Position numbers and translations under genes: made by a program
In this document: positions 23,971 to 36,588 of the stretch, piece by piece
How the letters are laid out: every line of letters begins with the position of its first letter
Position numbering within the stretch: position 1 is the first letter of the stretch
Assembly: GCA_002104905.1 (NCBI GenBank)
Contig: MCFE01000187.1
Coordinates: 62,001-126,000, forward strand
DNA: 64,000 nucleotides
Direction: 5' to 3'
Source: Basidiobolus meristosporus CBS 931.73
Taxonomy: Eukaryota; Basidiobolomycota; Basidiobolomycetes; Basidiobolales; Basidiobolaceae
Notes under the pieces: model-generated
Database searches by the model: none
Told to the model about the DNA's origin: nothing
What the model saw: the letters and a program-made list of their open reading frames with translations, nothing else

Positions 23971-24357
23971 GGCTGAATGTTAGTGTAGGGTATAGGGACT
24001 TGTATAGGTCAATACAATTGGCAATTGAGGTACAACTGAAGTTTCAATGGAAATAAATCAATTTGTGTGCATGAAAAGTAAAAGAAACAGTTGAGTCAGC
24101 AAGTAATGAGTGTGAAAAAGAGGCAACAGCCAATCAATGCACACAAATGTAGGAGGCAATAGAGTGTCTGGGATCTGAAAGTGCGCAAATTGGCAGGGAA
24201 CTAATCAGAAGCCACTTCTACATTGTTGTGATGAGAAATTTTGACTAAGTTTTTGGTAAAATGTGGGGTGCAATTATTTTCCAATGGTCTCTAGAAAGTG
24301 TCCTGACAGGATCAGTACCTCTTAGTCACAGGACTTTAGCTTTGTGACAGCATTTTG

Positions 24358-24822
24358 AAGTATCCTTGGCATTTTTCTCTATGAGCATAGTCTCAATGTA
24401 CAATAGGACTTTGCTGGGCTCATACATAGTTCTATTGTCAGGGGAGATAGGCTCACAATCTATCAGTGAGGCTGCTTCTCAGAGCTATCACTCTACATGC
24501 CATATACAGAAGTCTGGGGTAATCCTAAATATGTCACCAGCTCACCTAACTTAGTTTGTGCAAGGTGACAAGTACAGACAGGTGCCATCAGAGAAGTATT
24601 AAGCGGCTGGCAAGATATTGTTGGTACAGCAGTGACTGGTGAGTGTTCAAGTATGATTTGTGTGGCAAAATACTGGCCAAGATCCTTGTAATACTTCCTA
24701 TACTGCCTGCATGCTTCATGGCTGTAAGGCTTGCTACAATAGCCATAAGGCATTTTTTCTGTTCTCTTACAGTGTTGAATCAAAGTAGTCTGGTCCATGG
24801 GGCAAGCAGTTTGACACTCCAC
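24358..24822 (-). pseudogene. Tnp2 transposase N-terminal fragment
   Basis: The minus-strand frame carries the N-terminal Cys/His region (MPYGYCSKPYSHEACRQ) and HLAQTKLGELV, matching the 21.5-kb and 53.3-kb copies. The fragment ends at 24,358 against the truncated right end of the 18.5-24.36 kb element. About 380 bases separate this end from the 18,530 breakpoint on the intact template. The fragment is probably the other half of the gene at 16.3-18.5 kb. Confidence 0.7.
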
Positions 24823-24959
24823 AACCCAAAACTATTATATCATTTTCTGGTGTGTACTCAGACTAATTTAAGACAGTCTGGTATTTGAGGCATTGCACTT
24901 ACATGAATGTAAGATTCTGTGATGACCCACCATAGTAAGCCTTACAAACAAAGTTCAAG

Positions 24960-25320
24960 TGTTATGATCTGCTGCATGAATATTTAAGTGACATCAGTTT
25001 TTAATTATATCAACTAGTTATTTGTTTAGGTTATCAGTAATATTGATCAAGTCAGTAACATTAGTCAGCAAATGAATCAGTAGATCCTTATCAGACAGAA
25101 ACAGATATAATAGGTTGGATCTAATTGGGTGATGATGATGCACTCAAATGAGTCATCAGCCACAGCCTACATTAGGAAATGCAATTAGTCAGCAATTGAT
25201 CTGGCAAAATGTACATCAGGAGCTGCTGGAATCTCAATAAAGACCAGTTCAAGTTTTAGTGAATACAATACTAGCTAAACTCCCTATTCCTCTACAACTC
25301 TTATACCAAGACTTGTAACA
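24960..25320 (+). repeat. 5' LTR of the decayed Ty3 element
   Basis: It starts TGTTATGATCTG and ends ACTTGTAACA and aligns end to end with the 368-bp LTRs at 32,019 and 36,589 with scattered differences. It carries CAATAAA near its 3' third. Confidence 0.85.
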
Positions 25321-25378
25321 TTGGTAGCAGCAATAACCAGAAACATCCCTCCTGAAGTAAGAAGAAGCCTCCCTCAAG

Positions 25379-28300
25379 ATGTCAAAAAATCATGAATGGA
25401 AGAATGCTATGCAACAAATCCTGGCCCAGCAGCAACAGTTACTCCAGATCCTGAGCCAGCAGCAACAAGGAATGACTACCATGGCTCAAAGCCAGCAAAA
25501 CCCTGTCAAGAGCAACTTTGGTGTGAAGGTCAACCGGTACCATGGTAGAGTCAATGAAAACCTGGGAACTTGGCTCTTCCAAATTGAAGAAGCTGTCAAG
25601 GCTAAGGGAATTGCTCCAGAAAGCAAGTTACATTATGCAGTCTCTTACCTGGCATATGCAGCTTTACAGTGGTACCACAACAAGATCAGGTCATCCACCA
25701 TAATAGGATGCTCTACAATTTCTACCTGGGATGAGTTTGTGTTGGAAATTCAGGATGTCCTTGAGCCCCCACACCAACAGACACTACTAAGAAGAAAGTT
25801 GAGGACACTCAAACGGAACGGAATGGTCCAAGTGTAAATCTATGAATATAGGTGTTTACTTGAACAAATTGAGAGAATGAACCCTCTGGATCAAGTTGAA
25901 TACTTTATTGATGGGTTGAAAGAAAGAACTTGTAAGGAAGTGAATTATTGCAGACCTCAAACTATTAAAGAAGCCATCAAGATTGCCATCAACTATGATT
26001 CAGCTATGTTTGGAGCTGGGAAGCCCACAATTACTAATCAGAGAGGCTACAATCACTATGAAAGAAGACAATCAGAAGCTGTGCCAATGGAAATAGATGC
26101 TATGCAGGAGAATCCTACCTCAGAAGAATGTAAGAAGAAAGGACTTTGCTTCAATTGCCACCAGCAAGGACATATTGCAAAGTACTGCCCTCAGAGAAGA
26201 AATGGACACCAGCCATCAAGAAGCTTTAACCATATTGAGGCCATGGGGCATAGTAACATGGAGGATGAACTTGAAGAAGATGCAGGACTCACCTTCCACA
26301 TGACAGAAGAATACCTATCCCAGATGGCCTCACACTCAGGAAAGCTATTATACTTGAATGGAGTAATCAATGGAGTACCTGCCCAGATCATGATTGACTC
26401 AGGAGCATTGCATGAGTACTTGTCATAGCAATTTGCTCTGAAAACTGGAATCAGCTTGTAACCTACCAAATCAACTTCAGTCTCAACCGCTGATGGGAAC
26501 TCTCACATAATTAACCATATTACTCAGCCAGTAAGGATGAAGATCAATGACTATGAAGAAGATCTACAGGCCTATAAATTTGGGAACTGCAAGTTTGACC
26601 TTGTACTTGGGAAAACCTGGCTATTTTGTTGTAATCCATCAATCAATTGGAGAACCCATGTTACTCAGATCCAGAAGGACAACAAGACCTATGAGCTATT
26701 ACCTGCCAGACTGGATTTTAGCTTGGTCAGTTTAAGTGTGTGTGAGACAAGTGAGCTTAGCAAGTCACAGTTGTGTAGAGCACTAAGAAAAGGCACTCAG
26801 ATGCTCCTCATGGCAGTATTACAGGAGGATTCCTTGACTCCAGTACCCCAGAAGGGCCAGACTCTTTTGAAGGAGTATTCAGACATATTTCCAGAAGAGC
26901 TTGTAAGCCTATAACCAGTCAGAGATGTGGATCACGCCATTGAAACAGGACATAGCCCTCCAGTGAGCAAGACACCTTACAGAATGAGTCCATTGGAGTT
27001 GGAAGAGATGAAGAGACAAATAGATCAGTTACTGGAGCACAGATATATCAGACCCAGCAAGTCACCTTGGGGAGCACCAGTACTTTTTGTGAAGAAGAAG
27101 GATGGAACACTTAGGATGTGAATTGACTACAGAGCCCTTAACTCAGTTACTGTGAAGAATTAGTACCCCATATTATAGATTGATGAGCTCTTGGACCAAT
27201 TCAATGGAGCCACTATTTTCAGCAAGATTGACCTCATGTCAGGATACAACCAGATTAGGGTGAAGCCAGAAGACATCCCTAAGACAGCATTCAGGAACAG
27301 ATATGGACATTATAAGTATTTGCCCCTGCAATATTCATGACCCTGATGCACACTGTCTTCCAGGAGTACCTAGACAAGTTTGTCATAATCTACCTATATG
27401 ATATACTGATATACAGCAAGACAGAAGAAAATCACTTGGTACACATTGAAAAGGTCTTGAAGAAGCTAAGAAAGAACAAGCTTTATGGCAAGCAACCCAA
27501 GTGTGAATTCATCAAGGAATACATTGAATATCTGGGACGCATAGTGACTAGCACAGCAGTAATCTTAGACCCTAAGAAGGTGGAAGTAGTCAAGAATCTG
27601 AAACAGCCCCATAACATATCAGAACTCAGATCATTCCTTGGAATGGCTTCCTATTATTGGAGGTTTGTCAAGTCTTTTGCAAGTATTGCAGCCCCTTTAA
27701 CTGATATCTTCAAGAAAGACAATACCTACAAGTGGGACATAGGTTGTGAGACTGCCTTCCAGATGCTCAAGAATGAACTTACTAAGCTGCCAAGCTTACA
27801 AATAAAAGACTTCAGAAAAGAGTTCACTCTGTGCACAGATGCTTCAGATTATGCAATTGGTGGAGTGTTGAGCAAAGAACACAAGGGAAAGGACTACCCT
27901 GTTGCCTTTGAATCTAAGAAACTGAACTCAGCAGAACAAAATTATCCAGTCCATGAGAAGGAGATGCTTGCTATAATACACTGTTTGAAGGTATGGAGAT
28001 GGTATATTGAAGGAGTCAAATGCACTGTGAAGACTAATTGTGCCTCCCTCAAGTATATATTTACTCAGAAGGTACTCTCCAGAAGAATGACAAGATGGAG
28101 TGAATACATTCAGCAACTTGACTTGGAGATTGTCTACAGCCCTGGAAGAAACAACACAGTAGCTGATGCCTTATCAAGATTAGATCAAGATGCACAACTC
28201 AACTTGGTGCATGAATCAGATTGGCCTAGCCTATTACCAAAATACTTGGAGGACCAAGCCATCCCTAATGAGGTGGATGAAGATATCAAGAAGATAATCC

Positions 28301-30150
28301 AGGATGAAGCCAGCAAATTTGTAATACCGGATGAAACACTCTACTAAATTGTTGATGGAAGCCCTGTTGCCTATTGCCCTTATGTTTCTTGCCTGGACTT
28401 AATACATAAGCTACACAATGGATATGGAAATCTTGGAATTGAAGGAACCTATAGTCTTGTGAAAGCCAGAGCATGGTGGCCCAGAATGAAACAAGATATT
28501 GAGAAGCTAGTGAATACATGCACAAATTGCCAAATCAACCAAGTCCAATCACAGAAAATTGCTGATCTCTTTCCCTTGGAGCCTGCATGACCATTTGAAA
28601 GATGGGGAATTGACTTTATTGGAAGGCTGCCAACTACCAGGAAATGCAGCCACTGGATCCTAGTAGCAATTGATCGCGCTACAAAATGGCCAGTGGCTAA
28701 AGCTGTTTCTATAGCCAGTGAACAAGAAGTTGCAAGTTTCATCTACCAAGAGATCCTTATAAAGTTTGGATGCCCTGTTGTATCCAAGAGAAAGTGTAAT
28801 AAAACTCTTGAATGGTTTAACTGAACCAAAGGGACAATTAGGTGCAGAATCTTAGAATTGTCAGAGAGTGGCAGAAATATTAGCAGAAAGATTCTGATCT
28901 AATATTGGTGTTGGATATAGCTGGGTTGGCTATAAAGTCAATGATATTTGTTTGCTAGGCAGGCTAGGCTTGGTGTTCTTTGGAGTGCTAGATGTACTAG
29001 GCTTGGGTAGAAACTAGAACGGAATTGTTGAATTCTTATTTTTGCTGAGACAGAATCTTAATTTTGTTGAGACACACACTAAACCAAAAGGTTCAGTAAC
29101 CTTTATTTATACTTTTCTGATCATGTTGAATTAGTAAGCGCCAAGGGACTGGATTGATTGAAATCAATTTGGGTGTTCATAGGTGCATAAGATAAATGAA
29201 AATTACATCATCAATCAACTGATGTCTTGGCAATTGCACAGTGGTTGGATAGATCTCAGATGACTAATCACCTGGGAAGGCTTGGCAGATTGGGTGATAA
29301 CGTAATGACCATTTGAAAATAGATCAGGTGTGATAGCTAAAAATAGATTCTGAGGTGGGATAAAATCAACTGTAACTGGGATTTGTTATGTTTGGGTTAG
29401 GGAAAATCAGTTAGGGTACTGGATTTTCAAACAGAGTAAAATTGGCTAAGCTTTAAATGTTGATGCACAACATGCCCTGTAGAGATTCTATCCAATAGAG
29501 GTGCAAACTTTATGGCAAAGACATTGGAAGCTTACCTGGAAATGCAGCAGATCAAATACTTGAAAACCTTGGCATATCACCCCAGAACTAATGGAGTCAG
29601 TGAGTGGTTTAATGGATTATTTGGAAAAATGCTGACCAAGTATGCAAATGGAGTTGTCAGTAGATGGGATGAGTATATAGACGAAGCACTCTTTGCATGC
29701 AGAGTCAGAGTACACAACACCACCCAGCAATCGCCATTTTACGTAGTGTATGGATCTGAACCAAGGATTCCAGGATATCTCACACAACCAAAGCTTACAG
29801 ACACCTTAGAAGATGAACTCAGTCTGCCAAGTAGACACCAGCAACTGGAACAAAGACATCAAGAGGCACAGACCAAAGTATCTCAAAGTGCAGAAAAGAT
29901 GAAGCAGAGATTTGATAATACTATAACACAAGAAGCATTGACAGTTGGGAACCTTGTATTGCTAAGAAACAACACTTGAAAGAAGTTTGAGCCACAATGG
30001 ACAGGACCATTCAAGATCATCAGAGAATGTCCATTTGCAACTTACCTACTAGTAGACAAACAAGGCAATATCCAGGAAGACTTAGTGCATAGGGACAGGC
30101 TCAAGCTTGCAAGACATGCTGATTATACTGAACCATCAAAATATTGATAT
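25379..30150 (+). pseudogene. Broken Gag-Pol of the decayed Ty3 element
   Basis: Recognisable parts are Gag with zinc knuckle [14 protein letters not shown] (near 26,145), protease MIDSGALHEYLS (DSGA kept, 26,390), RT, RNase [13 protein letters not shown], and integrase TNGVSEWFNG (E replaced in the TERFNG motif). The RT box reads YLYDILIYS instead of YLDDILIYS, a loss of one catalytic aspartate. About 25 bases are missing near 27,320. Several stops arise where the intact copy has CGA or CGG (for example ctctac-TAA versus ctctac-CGA near 28,345). Confidence 0.88.
28779..29471. mobile_element. 693-bp unclassified insertion in the decayed integrase gene
   Basis: The integrase sequence ATGCCCTGT occurs directly before (28770-28778) and directly after (29472-29480) this stretch, and the intact copy at 35,860 has it once. 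The insert begins TGTATCC and ends GCACAAC. An 8-9 bp duplication points to a hAT- or Mutator-like non-autonomous element. No coding frame is seen. Confidence 0.65.
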
Positions 30151-30180
30151 CACAAGAAAAGAAATTCAAGACTTTTGACA

Positions 30181-30730
30181 TTGGTAGCAGTAACAACAAT
30201 AATGCTTGCTCCAGAAGAAAGAATAAGGCTCACTCACAATGCTAGAAATCAAAAATGGAAAAATGCTGTGTGGCAAATTTTGTCACAACAATAACAATTA
30301 CTACAGATCCTCAGCCAACTGCAACCAGGAATGACATCTTTGCTGAGAACAGGCAAAGCTCTTTCAAGAGCAACCTTAGTGCCAAGGCCAACTGGTATCA
30401 AGGTAGAGTCAGTGAAAACCAGGGAACTTGTCTTGTCCAAAGTTAAGAAGCTTTTGTGGCAAAAGTAATTGTCCCAGAAGGCTAGTTGCCTCTTGCAGCT
30501 TCATACTTGGTGCAAGTTGCTTAATAGTAGTGCAACAACAAGGTCAGTTCAGCCCATATGATGAAATGCCTTATTATCTCTACCCAGGATGAGCTTGTGT
30601 TGGAAATTCAGGTTGCTTTTAAGTCTTCACATAAGAAAGCACTACTCAGGAGGAGGCAAAAATCACTCAGACAAAAAGAAATGGATCATAAATACATCAA
30701 TGAGTATATATCTTTTTGAACAAATTGAAA
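30181..30730 (+). pseudogene. Ty3 gag fragment, 5' part
   Basis: It starts at a primer-site-like TTGGTAGCAGT and continues as a decayed gag (ILSQLQPG, ANWYQGRVSENQGT). It stops at ...CAAATTGAAA, where the CACTA-like element begins. The same gag resumes at 42,715 after that element, so this is the target of its insertion. Confidence 0.75.
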
Positions 30731-32018
30731 CCCTATGCAAGCTACTATGAACATCCCATCAAAAGGATGTCATAAATTTAAAGTCCCATGATGTAATGAT
30801 TCCATCAGGAGACCATACAAAGACTGTCAAAAAATAACTGCACCCCAGATTTCACAAAAAACATAGTCAAGATTTTTCATCATAACAATACATAAGTGAC
30901 TTTTGATTGGTTCTCTGCCAATATTATCACTTTCTAATCCTGAACACTTTATTACCTCCTGCATTTGTGTGCATTGATTTGCTGTTGCCTCTTTTCCACA
31001 CTTGTTACTTCCTGACTTGACTGTTTTTTTTACTTTTTATGCATATAACATGATTTTTTCTGTCAAGGCTTCAGTTGTACCTCAATTGCCAACTGTAATG
31101 ACCTATACAAGTCTCTATACCCTACACTAACATTAAGCCCAACACCACACTCAACAAGTCCATCTATTAATAACCACCATTCAATAAGTATTTCTGCTTT
31201 GACACTCTGGTTCCATAACCTTGGCAGGAGCCCTATGGCTTTATGCCACTGTTCATTCACTGGTTTCCATACATCCTGGTATTCAACTGGCACTGCAAGG
31301 TCTAACACCTGATCTGCAGGTCTTTGCAATAAATCCTTGCAATATCTTGGAGAATTCTGTTGATCACTGCTCTTGTAGACCTTATGGCTCTGCTTGTAGT
31401 GGGCTCTTGTGGAAGCCACTGGGTTTTAGCTGATGCACCACTGTTCCTCTGCCTTTGATAGTTTCTGCTATTCTTGAGATACTTTCTTAGCACACCAAAG
31501 CTGTCCCCAAATCTCTTGGCTCTTTTGAGTCCAGGATAATGCTCATGGAACAGTTCCAATGTTTGGTCTTGAGTTCCTGATGGTCCCATGGTATGCTGGC
31601 CTTAAGGTGATGGTGTGCTAGACTTCTGACAGCTTCTTTTATATTTGCCCACTCATCTATTGGCCTTGTGAATATCTACCCACTCTTCATCATTGGACTC
31701 ATTAGCTTCACAGATATTCAAAGTCTTTGGATTTTTAAGCTTGAGCATAAATACTGCATCTTCTCTCTCCTATGCTGTGATAACTTTTTCTGTGAGCCTC
31801 ATCTTTGAGCACTTTTGTTATGTTTCAAAGAGTGTACAACATTTTACTGCTGTAGCATCAGGAAAAGTCATAGTTATTGTCTGTGACATTGAGCAACTTG
31901 AGCACCTTCTCAGCAGCAAAGATACTGCTTTCTCTACCTTGGATATTAATTACTCTACACCTCTCATCTGCCAAAGTTCTTTTTGTTGTAGTTCCTAATC
32001 TCTCTGGGCTGTTGCCTC

Positions 32019-32386
32019 TGTTATGATCTGCCGCTTGAATGTTTAAGTTAGATCAGTTTTTAGTCAAATCAGTTAGTATATGTTTAGGTTATCAGTACAT
32101 CAGTATTATCTATGAAATCAGTAGCATTAGTCAGCAAATGAATCAGCAGATCCTTATCAGACAGAAATAGATATATTAAGTAGGATCTTATTGGGTGATG
32201 ATGATGCAATCAAATGAGTCATCAGCCACAACCTACATTAGGAAATACAATTAGTCAGCAATTGATCTGGCAAAATGTATATAAGGAGCTGCTGGAACCT
32301 CAATAAAAATCAGTTCAAGTTTTAGTGAATACAATACTAGCTAAACTCCCTATTCCTCTACAACTCTTATACCAAGACTTGTAACA
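32019..32386 (+). repeat. 5' LTR of the intact Ty3 element
   Basis: Contains GTATATAAGG (about 32,277) as TATA candidate followed about 25 bases later by CAATAAAAA, a typical promoter plus polyadenylation arrangement. Confidence 0.92.
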
Positions 32387-32403
32387 TTGGTAGCAGCGAT
32401 AAC
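32387..32403 (+). promoter_or_regulatory. Primer binding site of the Ty3 element
   Basis: TTGGTAGCAGCGATAAC follows the LTR end directly. TGGTAGCAG is complementary to the 3' end expected for a eukaryotic initiator-Met tRNA (CTGCTACCA). The further bases do not fit the tRNAs I know, so the primer is a guess. Confidence 0.6.
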
Positions 32404-32444
32404 CAGAAACCTCCCTCCTGAAGAAAGAAGAAACCACCCTCAAG

Positions 32445-35400
32445 ATGTCGGACAATCAAGAATGGAAGAATGCCATGCAGCAAATCCTGGCCCAACAGCA
32501 ACAGCTACTCCAGATCCTCAGCCAACAGCAACAAGGAATGACTACCATGGCTCAGAGCCAGCAAAGCCCTATCAAGAGCAACTTTAGTGTGAAGGTCAAC
32601 CGGTACCATGGCAGAGTCAATGAAAACCTGGGAACTTGGCTCTTTCAGATTGAAGAAGCTTTTAAAGCTAAAGGAATTGCTCCAGAGAGCAAGTTGCATT
32701 ATGCAGCTTCTTACCTGGCAGATGCAGCTTTACAGTGGTACCACAACAAGATCAGGTCAGCTACTATGATGGGATGCTCTACAATCTCTACCTGGGATGA
32801 GTTTGTGTCGGAAATTCAGGATGCTTTTGAACCTCCACACCAGCAGACACTACTAAGAAGGAAGTTAAAGACACTCAGACAGAAAGGATTGGTGCAAGAA
32901 TACATCTATGAGTACAGATGTCTACTTGGACAAATTGAAAGAATGGACCCCTTGGATCAAGTTGAATACTTTATTGATGGGTTGAAAGAAAGAACTCGCA
33001 AGGAAGTTAATTACCGAAGACCTCAGACTATTGAAGAAGCCATCAAGATTGCCATTGACTATGACTCAGCTATGTTTGGAGTTGGGAAGCCTACAGTGAC
33101 TAGTCAGAAAGGCTATAATCATTATGAAAGAAGACAATCAGAAGCAGTACCAATGGAAATAGACGCTATGCAGAAGAATCCCTCCTCAGAAGAATGCAAG
33201 AAGAGAGGACTTTGCTTCAATTGCCACCAGCAGGGACATATTGCAAAGTACTGCCCTCAGAGAAGAAATGGACACCAGCCAACAAGAACCTTCAACCATA
33301 TTGAATCCCATGAACACAATAATGAGGAAGATGAGCTTGAAGAAGACTCGGAACTCACCTTCCATATGACAGAAGAGTACTTGTCCCAAATGACTTCAAA
33401 CTCAGGGAAGTTATTGTACCTGAATGGAGCAATCAATGGAGTACCTGCCAAGATCATGATTGACTCAGGAGCATCGCATGAGTACATGTCAGAGCAATTT
33501 GCTTTGAAAGCTGGAATCAACTCGGAACCTACCAAATCAACTTCAGTCTCCACAGCTGATGGGAACTCCCACATAATCAACCGTATTACCCAGCCAGTAA
33601 GAATGAAGATCAATGACTATGAAGAAGACCTACAGGCTTATATATTTGGGAACTGCAAGTTTGACCTTGTACTTGGGAAAACCTGGCTATTTTGTTGTAA
33701 TCCATCAATCAACTGGAGAACCCATGCTACTCAGATCCAAAAAGACAACAAGACCTATGAGCTATTACCTGCCAGGCTGGATTTCAACTTGGTCAATTCC
33801 AGTGTGTGTGAGACAAGTGAACTTAGCAAGACCCAGTTCTGTAGAGCACTTAGAAAAGGTACCCAGATGTTCCTCATGGCGGTATTACAGGAGGATTCCT
33901 CTATCCCAGCACCCCAGCAGGTCCAGACTCTCTTGAAGAAATATTCAGACGTGTTTCCAGATGAGCTTGTAAGCCTACCACCAGTCAGAGACGTGGATCA
34001 TGCCATTGACACAGGAGATAGCCCTCCAGTGAGCAAGACACCTTACAGAATGAGTCCATTGGAATTGGAGGAAATGAAGAAACAAATTGATCAGCTATTG
34101 GAGCAAGGATACATCAGGCCCAGCAAGTCACCTTGGGGAGCACCAGTGCTTTTTGTGAAAAAGAAGGATGGAACACTTAGGATGTGCATTGACTACAGAG
34201 CCCTGAACTCAGTTACCGTCAAGAATAAGTACCCCATACCTCGGATTGATGAGCTTTTGGACCAACTTAATGGAGCCACTATTTTCAGCAAGATTGACCT
34301 CATGTCAGGATACAACCAGATTAGGGTGAAACCAGAAGATATCCCTAAGACAGCATTCAGGACCAGATATGGACATTACGAGTACTTAGTCATGAGTTTT
34401 GGCCTCACTAATGCCCCTGCAACATTCATCACGCTGATGCAGACTGTCTTTCAGGAGTACTTAGACAAGTTTGTGATAATCTACCTGGATGACATATTGA
34501 TATACAGCAAGACAGAAAAGGATCACATGGTGCACATTGAAAAGGTCTTGAAGAAACTAAGAGAGAACAAGCTATACGGCAAGCTAGCCAAGTGTGAATT
34601 CTTCAAGGAACACGTAGAATATCTGGGACACATAGTGACTAGCACAGGAGTAACCTTAGACCCCAAGAAGGTGGAAGTAATCAAGAATTTGAAGCAGCCC
34701 CATAGCATATCAGAACTCAGATCCTTCCTTGGAATGGTTTCCTATTATCGGAGATTTGTCAAGTCATTTGCAAGTATTGCAGCCCCTTTAACTGATATCC
34801 TCAAGAAAGACAATACCTACAAGTGGGACATAGCTTGTGAGACTGCCTTCCAGACACTAAAGAATGAACTTGCTAAGCTGCCAAGCTTAAGAATACCAGA
34901 CTTCAGAAAAGAGTTCACTCTGTGCACAGATGCTTCAGATTATGCAATTGGTGGAGTGCTGAGCCAAGAACACGAGGGAAAGGACTACCCTGTTGCCTTT
35001 GAATCCAAGAAACTGAACTCAGCAGAACAAAACTATCCAGTTCATGAGAAGGAGATGCTTGCTATAATACACTGTTTGAAGACATGGAGATGCTATATTG
35101 AAGGAGTCAAATGCACTGTGAAGACTGATCATGCCTCCCTCAAGTATATATTTACTCAGAAGGTACTCTCTAGAAGAATGACAAGATGGAGTGAATACAT
35201 TCAGCAATTTGACCTGGAGATTGTCTACTGTCCTGGAAAAAACAACACGGTTGCTGATGCCTTATCAAGATTAGATCAAGTTGCACAACTCAACTTGGTG
35301 CATGAATCAGATTGGCCTAGCCTATTACCAAAGTACTTGGAGGACCAAGCCATTCCTAATGAGGTGGATGAAGATATCAAGAAGATAATCCGTGATGAGG

Positions 35401-36578
35401 CCAGCAAATTTGTTGTACAGAATGAAACACTCTACCGAATTGTTGATGGAAGCCCTATTGCCTATTGTCCTTATGTTGCTCGCCTGGATTTAATACATAA
35501 GCTACACAATGGATATGGACATCTTGGGATTGAAGGAACCTATAGCCTTGTAAAAGCCAGAGCATGGTGGCCCAGAATGAAACAAGACATTGAGAAGCTA
35601 GTAAAAACATGCCCAAACTGCCAAATCAATCAAGGCCAGCCACAAAGAATTGCCGAACTCTTCCCTTTGGAGCCTGTAAGACCATTTGAGAGATGGGGAA
35701 TTGACTTTATTGGAAGACTGCCAACTACCAGGAAATGCAACCGTTGGATCCTAGTAGCAATTGACCATGCCACTAAATGGCCAGTTGCTAAAGCTGTACC
35801 AATAGCCAGTGAACAAGAAGTTGCAAGTTTCATTTACCATGAGATCCTGATGAAGTTTGGATGCCCTGTGGAGATCTTATCCGATAGAGGTGCAAACTTT
35901 ATGGCAAAGACATTAGAGGCTTACCTGGAAATGCAGCAGATCAGACACTTGAAAACCTCGGCATATCACCCCAGAACTAATGGAGTCACTGAGCGGTTTA
36001 ATGGATTATTTGGAAAAATGCTGACCAAGTATGCAAATGGAGTTGTCAGTAGATGGGATGAGTATATAGACCAAGCACTCTTTGCATGCAGAGTCAGAGT
36101 ACACAACACCACCCAGCAATCACCATTTTACTTAGTTTATGGATGTGAACCAAGGATTCCAGGAGATCTCACACAACCAAAGCTTACAGACACCTTAGAA
36201 GATGAACTCAGTCAGCCAAGTAGACACCAGCAACTGGAACAAAGACGTCAAGAGGCACAGACCAAAGTATCTCAAAGTGCAGAAAAGATGAAGCAGAGAT
36301 TTGATAAGACTATAGCACCAGAAGCATTGACAGTTGGGAACTTTGTATTGCTAAGAAACAACACTCGGAAGAAGTTTGAGCCACAATGGACAGGACCATT
36401 CAAGATCATCAGAGAATGTCCATTTGCAACTTACCAACTGGTGGACAAACAAGGCAATATCCGGGAAGACTTAGTGCATAGGGACAGACTCAAGCTTGCA
36501 AGACTTGCTGATAATACTGAACCATCAAGATATTGGTATCACAAGAAAAGAGATTCAGGAGAACTCTCTCAACTTTAG
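32445..36578 (+). CDS. Ty3-type Gag-Pol polyprotein (1377 aa)
   Basis: One frame carries all functions. Gag includes a Gln-rich N-terminus and the knuckle [14 protein letters not shown] (about aa 256-269). Next come aspartic protease DSGAS (about aa 339), RT with YLDDILIYS (about aa 680) and RNase [13 protein letters not shown] (about aa 827). Integrase follows with an HHCC region ([11 protein letters not shown] ... CPNC) and D1087, D1147, E1183, a D-D35-E triad. All catalytic residues I can check are present. No chromodomain and no env are seen. Gag and Pol share one frame, so a Gag excess would need proteolytic or other regulation. The upstream ATG context and alignment with the decayed copy support the start. 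Confidence 0.93.
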   Translation: MSDNQEWKNAMQQILAQQQQLLQILSQQQQGMTTMAQSQQSPIKSNFSVKVNRYHGRVNENLGTWLFQIEEAFKAKGIAPESKLHYAASYLADAALQWYHNKIRSATMMGCSTISTWDEFVSEIQDAFEPPHQQTLLRRKLKTLRQKGLVQEYIYEYRCLLGQIERMDPLDQVEYFIDGLKERTRKEVNYRRPQTIEEAIKIAIDYDSAMFGVGKPTVTSQKGYNHYERRQSEAVPMEIDAMQKNPSSEECKKRGLCFNCHQQGHIAKYCPQRRNGHQPTRTFNHIESHEHNNEEDELEEDSELTFHMTEEYLSQMTSNSGKLLYLNGAINGVPAKIMIDSGASHEYMSEQFALKAGINSEPTKSTSVSTADGNSHIINRITQPVRMKINDYEEDLQAYIFGNCKFDLVLGKTWLFCCNPSINWRTHATQIQKDNKTYELLPARLDFNLVNSSVCETSELSKTQFCRALRKGTQMFLMAVLQEDSSIPAPQQVQTLLKKYSDVFPDELVSLPPVRDVDHAIDTGDSPPVSKTPYRMSPLELEEMKKQIDQLLEQGYIRPSKSPWGAPVLFVKKKDGTLRMCIDYRALNSVTVKNKYPIPRIDELLDQLNGATIFSKIDLMSGYNQIRVKPEDIPKTAFRTRYGHYEYLVMSFGLTNAPATFITLMQTVFQEYLDKFVIIYLDDILIYSKTEKDHMVHIEKVLKKLRENKLYGKLAKCEFFKEHVEYLGHIVTSTGVTLDPKKVEVIKNLKQPHSISELRSFLGMVSYYRRFVKSFASIAAPLTDILKKDNTYKWDIACETAFQTLKNELAKLPSLRIPDFRKEFTLCTDASDYAIGGVLSQEHEGKDYPVAFESKKLNSAEQNYPVHEKEMLAIIHCLKTWRCYIEGVKCTVKTDHASLKYIFTQKVLSRRMTRWSEYIQQFDLEIVYCPGKNNTVADALSRLDQVAQLNLVHESDWPSLLPKYLEDQAIPNEVDEDIKKIIRDEASKFVVQNETLYRIVDGSPIAYCPYVARLDLIHKLHNGYGHLGIEGTYSLVKARAWWPRMKQDIEKLVKTCPNCQINQGQPQRIAELFPLEPVRPFERWGIDFIGRLPTTRKCNRWILVAIDHATKWPVAKAVPIASEQEVASFIYHEILMKFGCPVEILSDRGANFMAKTLEAYLEMQQIRHLKTSAYHPRTNGVTERFNGLFGKMLTKYANGVVSRWDEYIDQALFACRVRVHNTTQQSPFYLVYGCEPRIPGDLTQPKLTDTLEDELSQPSRHQQLEQRRQEAQTKVSQSAEKMKQRFDKTIAPEALTVGNFVLLRNNTRKKFEPQWTGPFKIIRECPFATYQLVDKQGNIREDLVHRDRLKLARLADNTEPSRYWYHKKRDSGELSQL

Positions 36579-36579
36579 T

Positions 36580-36588
36580 AGGGGAGAA
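36580..36588 (+). promoter_or_regulatory. Polypurine tract of the Ty3 element
   Basis: AGGGGAGAA lies immediately before the 3' LTR and right after the Gag-Pol stop codon, the usual site for plus-strand priming. Confidence 0.75.

Larger units (their letters stand above)
18531..24357. mobile_element. CACTA-like element with divergent tnp2 (-) and ORF1 (+), decayed
   Basis: The left terminus (CTATGAAAAATAATTTGG) is present. The right terminus is lost about 35 bases short of its expected end, where sequence switches to another tnp2 copy at about 24,358. The transposase reads leftwards from 21,501 and ORF1 rightwards from about 21,727, with an intergenic region of about 225 bases. A roughly 310-bp minisatellite interrupts ORF1. 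Confidence 0.75.
24960..30180 (+). mobile_element. Decayed Ty3-type LTR retrotransposon
   Basis: A 361-bp 5' LTR (24960-25320, TGTTATGATCTG...TTGTAACA) is followed by TTGGTAGCAGC, as in the intact relative at 32 kb. Gag, protease, RT, RNase H and integrase follow in order but with many stops. The 3' LTR is gone except about 13 bases (30168-30180), which run straight into a second internal region. A 693-bp insertion splits the integrase. It inserted into the spacer of a CACTA-like copy. Confidence 0.85.

Noticed and set aside
32445-36578. Chromodomain or env gene in the intact Ty3 element
   Set aside because: The polyprotein ends soon after the integrase C-terminal region, the stop is about 10 bases before the LTR, and no extra frame exists.
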